Counted from the first letter of the stretch, positions 48,132 to 60,195 are shown. The stretch: DNA of 64,000 nt from Steromphala cineraria (GCA_916613615.1 OU744731.1:11352726-11416725), one strand, 5' to 3'. Made by a program: numbers and translations. The notes: a model not told the origin generated them from the letters alone.

Positions 48132-49640
48132 TGTTGGTTATTGTTCATATTACCCATATAACTTTTATAAGGTAAAAACTTAGATTCTTTATAAAAATTC
48201 TTTACAAAATGTATTACAGAATTAAACTTAACTGTAGTAGGTGTTTAAAGTTTTGGGTTTTTTTGCCGTCGTTTTAAGTTGTGTATTGGTTGGAAGTGAC
48301 TAAAGACTTCCAAAGTAGAAATAGAAGCAAACTGAAGTTCAATTGACGCATGCTTTGGCACTGTGTCGTCATAGCCGCATGTGTCTATGACGTCATTTCA
48401 ATTGAACAAAACCTGTTGCATTCTACGCAATCGATAGCTTTACGCAATGACATAGTTATTAGCTGATTGATGATTTCTGGATATTTTCAGACAATTGATT
48501 GACTCATTAAACATCCTTTCCGTCGGCACATGTAAAAATTGAACTGACAAATAGAAACATAGAATAAATTAGGTGAATGTGATGTACTTGTTTGTGTGTC
48601 TTTTTGTCTCTAAGTCAAAAACCACAGAACTATGTTTTTTCAATAATTTCAACACCAGCGGGGCTCCTGCTTTCCTGGGCTTGAGTTCCCTTGTCATGTA
48701 ACAGGGAGCCCTGTAATAAAGAAAAAAGAAAAAGAAATAAGAAAAAAAAAGAAACATGGAAAAATTGAACTTGTTTAGATTTATAATAAGGGGAAACAAT
48801 GTGTCAGTTGAATACAAATTTGAAAGAAGACTAAAATAGTCTTAGCACGATGTTGAATTTGATTGGTTCACAATAACCAATCAAAACACAGGGGAAAAGT
48901 ATAACTCTCTAGGACGTACAGGATAAATACTACCCTCTTTATATCCTCCTGTATGGGTGATATATAATAATTCCTCATTTACAGTTGGTATCCCAATACA
49001 GAAATATTTTGAAGAGTTTTATGTTTGAATTTCAAAAAAATCTCAAAAAGTTACTAGCTGGGACCAAAGTAAGCGGGTACAAGGCCTTATTTCATACACT
49101 GACTTTTAATGTACCAATTTACTCTTGAACATCAACTTTTGAGCAATATTACCTAAATTTGAAACCCCGATTTCTCAATTGTTTGTTAAACACCCTGTCC
49201 ATTTCACAATCTGCACGAAAGGTACTGAACGTTCGCCACATCTATCACAGGGTAGTATTTTCAGTCTATCGATCTGCCAACAATGCAGGTATTGCACGAT
49301 ATTAGATTGATTTTTGCGGTAGTTGTTTAATTCAGCTTGAAAACCCATTTCCTGCGAACGGGAAAACTGTCAACTTCATCAATCAATTGACAAATAACCA
49401 AAAGATGGAGCTTTAATTTTCTAGATATTTTCTATCATGATTAAATTTTGTAACTGAAGATATTTTGCTTAATAAACTCAATTTATTTTGTGGTAATTGA
49501 CTATTTCCATAAATAAAGTGCACAAGTTATACCATTCATTACCTTAAAGGAATAATACTTTCAATGTTGCAATCAAGCATACCAAGCAGCTATATATGTC
49601 ATACCTTCCTTAGATCAGATATTCATTTGTACAACTGTTA

Positions 49641-49695
49641 ACTGAGTGCAATGTGAATGATGTGCCTTGCCAAGGGCCAATACTACATAAGGTCT
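49641..49695 (-). mobile_element. Fragment of the 58-kb SINE family
   Basis: ACTGAGTGCAATGTGAATGA followed by TGTGCCTTGCCAAGGGCC matches the SINE core at 58208-58251 in the same orientation. The tRNA-like head is not recognisable nearby, so this is a truncated or decayed copy. It overlaps the start of a 61-residue chance frame. Confidence 0.55.
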
Positions 49696-50212
49696 CATTA
49701 GATACAAATTATACAAAACAAGTGTCCTCCCAACAATATCTGAATGATTTTGCACACGGAACAAATACTAAGTTTCTAAATATGTGCTCAACTGTAATGA
49801 AGAACTGTAGCTTAACAAAAAAGTTTGTTTCAAATTGACATATTTTAAGATCATGCCTATTGAGAGTTCATACCCCTTTGATTTTAATTTCCACAAAACA
49901 CAACAATTTTAGAACCCTATAGTACAAGTTTATGTTCAGTTCAACATGGTTCAGAAAGGTGAAAAAGGTTTTTTTTAATCTACCTTTATCAAAATCATTC
50001 ACGCAAACATCTTTTATCTATATTGCAGTAAAACAGCCTTAGATTCCTTTCAAATACTTTTTATAAACTATGACATTGGTTAATTGAAATTCGTTATTTC
50101 CAGTTCCTTTCACATCTTTGATATATGGGAAATAGGCATAATAAAATCACAATAAATCCAGGCAGATATAGATATTTATCATACAATGGGTAGTGTTCTC
50201 GGCATAATAAAG

Positions 50213-50239
50213 CCAACGGATATTTTCGGTATCCGTTGG
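50213..50239. repeat. Perfect 10-bp inverted repeat CCAACGGATA / TATCCGTTGG
   Basis: The two 10-bp arms are separated by 7 bp, and a third related segment ACGGATACCG lies at about 50259-50268. The surrounding sequence includes GGCGTGGC and AAAGGTCAAGGTC. It could be part of a decayed repeat or a hairpin-forming site. Confidence 0.6.
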
Positions 50240-51035
50240 GCGTGGCTAAGGGTCATATACGGATACCGATGCAAATTTCAAAGGTCAAGGTCGGAACTTC
50301 TTTCGAAAATTCTGATGACGTCACAAGCGTTAACACTTTGAATGCCTTTAGTAACGGAGGGAAACATTACAATATGTATGATATATTGCATAGACATTGA
50401 TATAAGAAATAACAACAACAATGCATGGATATTTAGCCATTTGCATGACTTAGTAGTGCCAAAACACTGTCATCACGGGTTGAATGAAACCAACCGAACA
50501 ATTTTACTCACAGGTACCAAAGGCAGTTCAAACACTTCATTTACCCATCTTCGGTGTTCTTTACTTTAATATTGTTTAGTTTGGAATGGGAAATCCACAG
50601 ACTATCATCTAGTTTAGCTCTCCGGGCACCAATGTTCGTTCAATCGCTGTTTCAACGCAAGCTGCCGTTGTCACGTAGGCGAAGGGAAGCAACTCTTGCC
50701 CCTTGGTGAGATTGACTCGTCCTCTCGATGACGTCGGATTAAAGAATGTCAGTTCGATCCCGCCAAAGACCATTTAAATATGTCTAATTTTTAAATACAT
50801 CGAATTTTATAGATTTTTAAAATTTCAAAACTTTGTAGTCGTGACAAAATAACTCAAACGGCAATAAAAGGCATATATAAGGAGGAGTTATATTTTGTCA
50901 ATTCACCGTCAGAGTCATTGCTCTATTCATTTGCATATATCAATGCGCGAATCTTAAAACAACGTCAACTATTAAAATAGTATTATCAGGCATTTTTTCG
51001 AAGTAAATTTTAAAATGACATTGTATGATAAAGAA

Positions 51036-51179
51036 GTTATCATGCTCGTGTGTTTTGGGATCGTAAATATCCTGCATTAGGAATAAACACTATGTATTTA
51101 GCTCGCCAAGGCTCGCAAAATACAATGTTTATTCCTAATGCAGGATATTTACGATCCCAAAACACACGAGCATGATAAC
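51036..51179. repeat. Near-perfect long palindrome, 63-64-bp arms
   Basis: The left arm (51036-51099, starting GTTATCATGCTCGTGTGTTT) and right arm (51117-51179, ending ACACACGAGCATGATAAC) are complementary except for one small indel near the loop. The loop holds CTCGCCAAGGCTCG (51102-51115), the reverse complement of a 14-bp core in the foldback at 48014-48131. High arm identity implies a recent or conversion-maintained element. No reading frame is associated. Confidence 0.85.
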
Positions 51180-52319
51180 CTCTATGTATATCATGCTAAA
51201 TGATATTCTTCTGTAAAATGAGACATTTTAATCGCTCAAGTGTGAATATTATTTCCATATTCTGTCAGCTGGAATTGACTTGCCACACTGGACAATGTTT
51301 CCTCTAATAAATGTCCTGTCATTATTCTGATATTTCGAATACAATCGTATGAAAGGCTCTCATGATATTCTCAAAAAATATTTGTATTATTTAATATTAT
51401 TTAAAAAAATTTTTAACAAGTATTTTATTGATTGAAAGTTTATCCTTTTGTATCCAAAGAATTGAATTTTCACAAGTCTTCATATGTAATTGAAAATAAC
51501 TAATATTATATATATTATTTAATTTATTAATATTAAAATGCTTAATTATTGATTCAATAATACAAACAGGATATAATATCCCTGAAACATCTTGTCACAT
51601 ACATATTGATATTGATTGACCAAATATTAATTAATTTTCATTTGTATGAAATGATCATCATAATGCCAAAATGGGAATTTAAACAAATAGGGTTCATATG
51701 AACTGTTAATAATTGTTCATATGAAATACAGTGGCATTCGAAAAGTAGCGAGCACAAGAATTCTCATACATTAACGTCCAAATGACAATGAAAAGCCTGC
51801 AGACCAAAATATCCAAATTGCTGGACCATGGCAGAAGCAATTGTTGATCAGCGAAGCACAGCATGCCAGCTTGAATTAGCATTTTCATTATATCTGCAGT
51901 CGTAATGTCTCTGTGACAGTTTTTGCTTGACTGGCACAGTGCTGGCTTGATGTCAAAATCGATGAGTAAGCAAATGGAGCGTTTAACACAACAGCAAACA
52001 ATTGTCATTCAAATTGAGAACCTTTTAATTATTTGCTTGACATAGAAAGTGCCTGAAATGAAATTTCAGAAAAATATGAATAAAGATATCTTTATTTTTC
52101 TTATTTAGAAATTATATTGAAATATGAATGCAATGTATTTTTTAAAACTGAGGTGCTCAACGATGGATATTTCAATATCATTCGATAATTCGATAAAAAA
52201 CTATTGAATACTAGCACTGGGAGAATATTATGTTGGTTTAAGTGTTATATCAATACAATTAAATATTTGAAAGGTTTGTCCTTTTACCAATTGTTTTAAC
52301 CTTATCTATGATATCTACC

Positions 52320-52510
52320 GGGGACCTAGCTCAGTGGTAGGGTGTCCACTCATCACCCAGAAGACTGGGGTTCGATTCCTGGTTGCGTCATACCAAAAAA
52401 TGTAAAAGGTGGGAGTTGTTGCTGTGTTGCTTGACACTCAGCATTGTAAAGGCAGAACAACAATTTAACTGGCGCTACATCGTGGCTGCTGGGTGCCTAT
52501 GCTTAAAACA
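52320..52510 (+). mobile_element. tRNA-derived SINE
   Basis: The head has an A-box (TAGCTCAGTGG, 52327-52337) and a B-box (GGTTCGATTCC, 52369-52379) at tRNA-like spacing. The 5' GGGGACC does not pair with sequence after the B-box, so it is not a functional tRNA. A non-tRNA body follows (TTGCTTGACACTCAGC, GTGGCTGCTGGGTGCC) and fades into AT-rich sequence near 52510. No clear target duplication was seen. Confidence 0.75.
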
Positions 52511-52514
52511 AATT

Positions 52515-55500
52515 TCTAACATGTATACTTGTAGGATAATATAAAAGTGTTATTATCTTTATTATTATTATCATTATTATAACATAGCATTGTCATATTT
52601 GGGATAACATTTTCCACAAATGTACAAAATTTTGTACTTTTCGGGCTTATCCCAAAAGGGATTCCAAACCAGGGCGAGAGAGTCGGCAACACCCCGACAC
52701 TTGCTGTATCAGCAGCTGACCATGTTGCCTGGTTTTCTATGACAGACTGAAAACGATTTTGTAAAACAATCATAAAGCCCTTAAAAATAAAAAAAATCCT
52801 CAAAATAAATTATAAGATATTGACACTATTCAAATAATGATTATTTATCGATTTATCATACAGATAGAAAGTGTGTAATATGACTTATGAATTGAGTGTG
52901 AAATTTGTATTACCTGGGAGCAAGGGTTACACACAATTTGTTAACAGTTTTGAAAGATTTGTATGACATACTTCAGGCTGAAATAATTTCTTAACCAACA
53001 TTTCCATTCTAACTGAATCTCATAGAAATAACCAGAAAATAGCCCCCTTGTTCCAACGAAAGTGACATCACAAACTATTGTTTTATGACATCTCTAAAAC
53101 ATTCATTGTTGGCAAAAGTGATATGCTTATCATGTCACCATTTCTGTTTAAACATTAGTAATGATATATCTCATTTCTCATAACGATTGTGAATTCTGTT
53201 TGTCAATTTGCATGGTTGGATGACTTATTAAGTCAACCAGAAAAAAAATATGAAAAAGTAAGCTATCCTGCTGTGATTAATTACCTCATGCTTAAGAAAA
53301 TGACAAACAACTGTTAACAGTTAATCCCCATGTCAGAAAAAATTATACTTCCCTGTTGCGTTCAAATTACAACAAGGAAAAGAATAAAGCCCCCGCTGAA
53401 GGATAATCATTTGAGATAAAAACGATCATAATTTATTGTTTTGTGAATAATATCATGAAGAATATGACAAACAGGTGTTTAATATAATTGTTGAAAAAAT
53501 TAAGTGACAATCGAATGCAATTTAATATTAAATGCTTTGTAACATATGTGTTGTTCTTTTTCAGGAGATTTTTCAACACAAACTTTAATGCTAGTACGTT
53601 GTGAAATCTACTTTTGTTCTAGAAAATTTATTTTATTAAAAAAAAAAAGATTGTACTCCCATATAAGTTAATACTGTATCTATGTATGGAATGTTCTTAA
53701 TTAAGTACTGCCAGGCATGTTAAATTAGCAGCAGCATATTTAAACAAAATATAATTTTTTAGATTTTCCTCAACTACATTAGATTATGCCAAATTTATTG
53801 TCTAGAGAAGGTCAACCATCTAATAACTCAACACACTTAGAATATTGGTGTATTTTGCCACGAGTATTGTAACGCTCTCTGTTTTATAAAGTAATGTATA
53901 CTTGTATGAATATTATAAGATATTCATAATGTATTGATTGTCTTCTTTAACAATTAATGTAAAGTAACTGTGGAAACCTCTAACTGTAATTCTTTGTACT
54001 ATTATCATATACTTTATACATATACTTATATTATTATCATTCTTATTTTAAGGGCATCAATCAATTGAGATGAATAAATCCCTGATTCAACGCAACCTTT
54101 TGTGTTCTACTTGATAACCACCTAAGACCTCTGCGACACATATACAAAGCATGATAAATATAAAAAGAGCAACAAGTATTAAAGAATAAAGGAGCTCATT
54201 GAAGCTGTTAATTTTCTCTGAAACAGCAGTGATCCAGACTTGCTCTATAATGATCACTTGCTTTGGTCTTTATAATGATAATGTTTCAGGGGCTGTAAGA
54301 CAAACTATAAAAATTGTTTCTTCATTAGAGGTTGGGAAATGGATTTGGGTAGCGTAAACTTAACTGCTACATTTGATTTAACAACATTTCTTTCAATTAT
54401 ATAAAATTCTTTTAATTTAATCAAGAAAATTAAACATATACTTTTGACATATTTACAATGACTACATGTCACTCATCACTTCTTTCCAACAATAATTGAA
54501 CAAAGATATTGAATTTTTTATTTGTGAAGAAAAGACCATCAACTCTTATACATGACAATTGAAACAGGTGTATTCGTCTGACATTAACAAGGACAACATT
54601 TAATTTCTTAAAATCAACTGCACTTATGTATATTCCTTTGAAATTTGTTTTTCTAAATGTAACCAAAGCCTAGACTGAAATATAGGTATCGAAACTTCAT
54701 TGTTCCCCAAAACTATAACAACGTTCCTTTTCTCAAGAGAAATGTCTTCGACACAGGTGTTAAAATTATCTTGTGTATTTCTAACTCACAACAAAAATCT
54801 AAAATTGAAATAAATTTCCAAAATGAAAAACCAACATTCCTTCTGAAAGAGAAAAACAGTTTATTTATTGCAGGTGTTACCCTTATAATTACTAACCCAT
54901 GCTCTGCACAGAGAGATAAACAGCTCAAAGAGATGACTATCTGTAAAGGGCAACAAATATCACCAACCACCAGCTTAATTGATACAAAAAAGCTTTCTAA
55001 ATTCTCCTGTTTATTTGTTGATGAACTGTTTATCTGGAACCTAACCCTGACCATTTGTTCATCAGTTCAACCCTGGGGCTATCCTTTTAGTCAGAACATT
55101 CACAAACAAATAGGGACCCTCACAAATTTTCCATTAGGTCAGAGTAACCTAGGATCTGATTGGTCGGTATTTTGTTAGGTCCAATCTGATTGGTCAGTTT
55201 ACTATAGCCTGCAGGTGCAGTCCAGCTGGTCAGTATATTGACCACTGGGCTGGTCCTATTGAAGTAAACAATTTGGTTTGGACATCGGTCAACAATGCAA
55301 ATCCATGCCTTCTCTGATCATGATGACAGAATGTAAACATTGAGGGTACCGGTATTGATAGGTAATAATTAATCTGTAAATTGAACTTGACAAGAATATT
55401 ACTTTCATTCATACAGGCAGGTGGTGTAGGAATGTGCTAATTAATGAACAATGACAGGTACACAATATGTGCACTTGCAATTATACAAACAGTAAACGCC

Positions 55501-56630
55501 TGCTCCCCATATGGTTGTCCAAAGATAAACACAGGGTATGGAGGGCGTGGATGAGGGATTTTGTTTGACCCACCTTGAAAATTATTAGTCATATGAAATT
55601 ATGGTGGTCAAACATTTTTGATATGCATCTGGATAAAGTGACATACTACATTGGCTTTGAAATAATTTTTATTTTGAAATGTGGATCAATTTTCATAGTA
55701 TTCTTAACTAAATATGGGCTAATTGACGATATGAATGAATGTCAAAGGACATTTAGCAAATCTTTTGATTGTGTATTTGTTATAATTTTCACTATTTAAT
55801 AAAATTTATGCAAACTGTCTTTAGAATGAGATAAATGCATCTCATTACTCAAGCTGTTTAACCGTACTTGTTGAAAACCTTGAAACACATTCTGCTTAGA
55901 ACTTTGTCCCTTTAAGTTATTCATGCTAGAGAAACAGAATGCATAGTTTTACTGAATTTGGCCAGTCTAAAATAACTATCACCATCAACAAGATAGATTG
56001 TTATTGTAATTAGTAACATGTGTTTTGGTTTTCATGACAGCCCTATTATTCATCAGAAACCAGTCCACAGTGTCTAATAAGCCGACCGCTTATTTTAACC
56101 AATTGGTCTGACTTGTTTTGTGCAAACATAATACATGGTAATTTTCATCCATGTGATCTATTTTTTCAGATGACAATAGCTTTCATATTTGTATACAGCA
56201 TGACCTCATATGCAATTTTCCAAAATATCACGATAACTTCATTATCTACAAGTGAAAGCGATGACTGAAAGGATGCACAATCTGTCCATTCTACAGCTGA
56301 CAACAGATGACAGGCGAGTGGTCAGTCATCTGGTCAATATGATCAACCTTTGACCTGTAAGGGTCACTAATGACCAAAGTCAGGTGGGGAGAAATCAGCT
56401 TATTATGATCCTTCTAAAACACTGGTCGATTGAAATGTGCATGCGACGAAATCAATTTCAAGTAGGGCGGGTGCCAAAGGTGATTGACAGAAATGTACAA
56501 GCTGGACATACAATGGGTGACCACTTGGAGATGGTATTGTCACAACTCTCAAACACCCTTTGGGGACAATACAAGGGGCTCATTAGGTCCTCACCAGCGG
56601 AGAGTGCAGACCAGGGGTCAGATGGGACCG
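52515..56630. other. Non-coding stretch between SINE and G-rich block
   Basis: The largest frames, 135 residues on plus (54771-55178) and 113 on minus (54713-55054), overlap and have neither domains nor clear splice context. ATCTGATTGGTC is repeated at 55154 and 55184. AT-rich sequence otherwise; 56260-56630 is more GC-balanced and unassigned. Confidence 0.5.
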
Positions 56631-56639
56631 GTCAAGATG

Positions 56640-57290
56640 ACCGATGGCCATAATTAGTTGAAAGAGTTGGTGTTTGTGAGTGTGTGTTTGTGAGGGCTGG
56701 AGGGGACGTGCTGCACGGCAGCTGCTCAGACATGTGCATGACCAGGTGGGGTATTGTTGATGAGGAGGTGGGAGGGGGGATGAGAAGAGGAGGGGGATGG
56801 GGGAAAATATACAAATTAAGGTGAAGAAAGGGTAAAAGTTGGATTTGAAGAGGATGGGAGGGGGGTGTGCTGATAGGGGGAAGGGGTTAAGATCAGGTGA
56901 GGGGGAGGAGATTGATACTAATATAGGTGAATAATATGGTTGAGGTTGAATATGAGGAGGGAAGGGGTTTACAGTAGAGGGGATGTTGTTCAGGGGAGCA
57001 GGAATGATTTGTAGGGGGTGGGGATTTGGGCTTGGAATTGGGTAAATGTTGGATGAGAAGGGTACAGGTTGGATTTGAAGAGGGAAGTGAAATGAATATA
57101 AAGGGGGGGGGGGGGGGGGGTGTTGTTGAGGGACAGGTTTGGGTGTTAGAATATGTGAAGCAGATTGAATTAGCAAAGGGTAAAGTGAAGATTGAATGTT
57201 GTTTGGTGGCAAGAGTGTTGGCTTGTTGGGGTGGCAAGTTGGTGGAGGGTAGAGATCTTGGTAATGTACAGGTGGAAGTCATGACGACAA
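56640..57290. repeat. G-rich, strand-skewed low-complexity block with G18 run
   Basis: The plus strand is dominated by GGGG, GGAGG and GTGGG words, with an uninterrupted run of 18 G at 57103-57120. The complementary C-richness opens Pro-rich minus frames of 209 and 129 residues with no domains; these are composition artefacts. Many G-runs could form G-quadruplexes. Confidence 0.7.
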
Positions 57291-57656
57291 TGCATGCATG
57301 TACTGAAAATCCATTTTGATAACATGTGAGAGATGGAGAGAGTTGGTCTCAAAAGCTCCATTTAAATTTTCAAATTTCTAGATAAATCAATATTGACTTT
57401 TTTAGTAATTTTTTTTCAGAGATAATGTAAACTTAAAGGCAAGAATTAAGTCTATGAATAATCTTGAAATCTTTCAGTAATCAGTCAATCTAGACTGAAT
57501 ATTGACCTTGACTTGATGAAGGATTCTACAGTCATGAAGCAGGATTAACTATGGTACTGTTAAAACTGAACACTTGAATTGAGGAAAGTAGCAGTGTATC
57601 ATGAAGAGAAGAAATCAGCACTGTGTAGGTCATTCATTGAGGGGTTTCTAAAGGGA

Positions 57657-57700
57657 TGGGGGGGGGGGGGGAATTTGTAAAGGGAATTGGGGGGGGGGTT
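57657..57700. repeat. Two short poly-G tracts
   Basis: GATGGGG followed by a run of about 15 G, then AATTTGTAAAGGGAATT and about 9 G. They continue the G-skew of the 56.6-57.3 kb block. Length is uncertain because such runs are hard to sequence. Confidence 0.7.
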
Positions 57701-58119
57701 GATGGGTGACTGAGTGGAGGTGTTCAGTCCCTTCCACAGGTGATCTGCAGATTACAGACATGAAAGAGATATTTATCCAATTAGCTCCATTACCTTGACT
57801 ATTTTTTCCTTTTATTACAGCTTTGGTCGGCTGCAGACAGTTTATCTGTTAGTGTTAGGCCAATTTGGTACGTTGAGTGATAACATAGAGATGAGAGGGG
57901 AAGCAAGATGAGAATTGGGGATTGGGTCTCAGATAGTGTACAGTGTTTGGTGAATGTTGCAAACTATTCTTGACCAAACAGAACATACGCCGTAGGCAAC
58001 CTCAGGGATTTGTTTTCCATTTCCATTAAGTTCTTTTAAGTAATAATAATGATTATGCCAATTTTAAGCCTAATATTCAGCACTGATCAATGTTTGTATA
58101 TTGTTACCCTGAGACATTT

Positions 58120-58357
58120 TACACTTTCTGAGCAGCTACTCAGCGCTACACGCTACCATATAGGTCCGTACTTTCTGTATTCAGGTACCTAGCTGTATAG
58201 CTGGATTGACTGAGTACAATGTGGATGAAGTGCCTTGCCAAAGGGCAGAACATAGTTTAAAGCAAGGTCACAAATGTTTGTTCTCCCCCACCTAGATTTG
58301 AACCCTGATCCTTGGAGTGACAGGCAAACACGCAGACCCCTACACCACCATGCTCCA
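58120..58357 (-). mobile_element. tRNA-derived SINE (second family)
   Basis: Read on the minus strand it starts GGAGCATGGTGGTGTAGGGG, with an A-box at 58347-58335 and B-box GGGTTCAAATC at 58305-58295. The body contains, in plus-strand sense at 58211-58251, ACAATGTGGATGAAG then TGCCTTGCCAAAGGGCAG. That core recurs at 49641-49695. The 3' end toward 58120 is approximate. Confidence 0.72.
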
Positions 58358-58877
58358 GTAGGGCTGTAGCAATGTTTTCAGATAGACATTCTATAAGGTA
58401 AACAGAGAAATCTTGCGAAAATGGATATAAATGTTTTTACAAAAACAATGCATCTTTGTCAAAAATACAGTTCTTAAACATATGTAACATGTTTGGCAAA
58501 GATACATGAATACATTCACCTATCTCAAATGTTTTAAAGGTGTGCACACAAAATTGGCTGCCATAATATCACCTTGCATATTATACTCAAATTCAGGATT
58601 TCTTTTACAACTATTGCAAATTTGACCCTCTGACCATACACCAGGCATAAACCAAGATCCCTTGGGGTAAATTCTCAGAAGTCAAAAAGTCCATGTGCTA
58701 CTGCCTCTCTCAAGTATTCTTGATGGAGTACATGAAATTCTATAGGCAAGGTTACTGAGATGATAAATCAGTATTTATTATAATTTTTGATGAAAGTCAT
58801 GAATTTACTTACTCTACCCAAGGATTGACCTCCGATGCTGCTGATAAATTCCCTTTTAACCTTTCTTAACCCGTTTT

Positions 58878-60195
58878 TATGCCCCCGAATCGGAGATTCC
58901 GGGGGTATATTGTTTTTCACCTGTCCGTCTGTCCGTCCGTCTGTCTGTCTGTCCGTTTGTCCACAAAAACTTTAACCTTGATCATAACTTTTGATTGGTC
59001 AGAGCTAGCTCTTTGATACTTGACATATGGATCCCTTGTGATGAGACCTTTCAGATGACACCATGACATTTGACCTTGTGACCTTGACCTTGACACAGCG
59101 AGCATTTTAAACTTTAACCTTGGTCATAACTTTTGATTGGTCAGAGCTAGCTCTTTGATACTTGACATATGGATCCCTTGTGATGAGACCTTTCAGATGA
59201 CACCATGACATTTGACCTTGTGACCATGACCTTGACACAGCGAGCCTTTTCCGAAAACTTTAACCTTGGCTATAGTTTCTATACTGTCAGTGCTAGGTCT
59301 TTGATACTTGACATGTGTATCCCTTGTGATGAGACCTTTCAGATGACACCATGATATTTGACCTTTTCCGTCCGTCCGTCCGTCTGTCCGTTTGTCCACA
59401 AAAACTTTAACCTTGGTCATAACTTTTGATTGGTCAGAGCTAGCTCTTTGATACTTGACATATGGATCCCTTGTGATGAGAACTTTCAGATGACACCATG
59501 ACATTTGACCTTGTGACCTTGACCTTGACACAGAGAGCATTTTAAACTTTAATCTTGGTCATAACTTTTGATTGGTCAGAGCTAGCTCTTTGATACTTGA
59601 CATATGGATCCCTTGTGATGAGACCTTTCAGATGACACCATGACATTTGACCTTGTGACCATGACCTTGACACAGCGAGCCTTTTCCGAAAACTTTAACC
59701 TTGGCTATAGTTTCTATACTGTCAGTGCTAGGTCTTTGATACTTGACATGTGTATCCCTTGTGATGAGACCTTTCAGATGACACCATGATATTTGACCTT
59801 TTCCGTCCGTCCGTCCGTCTGTCCGTTTGTCCACAAACACTTTAACCTTGGTCATAACTTTTGATTGGTCAGAGCTAGCTCTTTGATACTTGACATATGG
59901 ATCCCTTGTGATGAGACCTTTCAGATGACACCATGACATTTGACAGTGTTTAAAACATAGCCAGTCCGCCAGTCCTTGACTGGCTACTTTTTGCCAGGAC
60001 TGGTTACTTTTTGGTCAGGACTGGCAACTTTTCCATATTTTTCTTTTTTTTCCCCTTAGGAATTGACCAATTAATTTTCAGGACAGGCTAGATTTCAAAT
60101 CTATTTTATACACTGCATTTGACCTTGTGACCTTGACCTTGACCTTGACACAGCGAGCAGGATGCATCCGGGGGCATTCGTGTTTCACAAACACA
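58878..60195. mobile_element. Long repeat element of about 145-bp units bounded by ATGCCCCCG ends
   Basis: The element opens ATGCCCCCGAATCGG and closes CCGGGGGCATTCG, short inverted ends. A (CTGTCCGTCCGT)-type microsatellite follows the left end and recurs near 59370 and 59810. Repeated units run from AACTTTAACCTTGGTCATAA through GATACTTGACATATGGATCC to TGACCTTGACCTTGACAC, starting near 58968, 59110, 59256, 59402, 59547, 59693 and 59838. Units alternate between two subtypes (TTGATTGGTCAGAGC and TTCTATACTGTCAGTGC). Minus-strand frames of 62-115 residues are read-through of the repeats. A MITE interrupts it at 59944-60115. Confidence 0.78.
59944..60115. mobile_element. hAT-like MITE nested in the 58.9-60.2 kb element
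   Basis: The insert has inverted ends CAGTGTTTAAAA and TTTTATACACTG. It splits CATGACATTTGACCTTGTG, and CATTTGA is duplicated at 59937-59943 and 60116-60122 (8 bp if the shared C is counted). CAGTG ends and a 7-8-bp duplication fit hAT transposons. The interior holds CCAGTCC/TTTTTGCCAGGAC repeats. Related sequence lies at 44610-44742 (opposite strand) and about 42395-42473. Confidence 0.8.

Noticed and set aside
50640..50775. tRNA-like or SINE segment with GTTCGATCCC (about 50752-50761)
   Set aside because: A B-box-like word exists, but I could not find an A-box at suitable spacing or any fold.
52320..52392. Functional tRNA gene
   Set aside because: A and B boxes are present, but the acceptor stem does not pair and the D and T stems are imperfect; it is a SINE head.
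54713..55178. Overlapping 135-residue plus and 113-residue minus frames
   Set aside because: Neither shows domain motifs or splice context, and overlapping open frames on opposite strands in this composition are expected by chance.
56583..57212. 209-residue Pro-rich minus-strand frame, and the overlapping 129-residue frame
   Set aside because: Both are produced by the C-rich strand of a low-complexity block; no domains, no plausible codon pattern, and a poly-G run crosses them.
58917..59939. Minus frames of 62-115 residues with repeated SQGQMSWCHLKG motifs
   Set aside because: They are translations of the tandem units of the repeat element and are interrupted irregularly.
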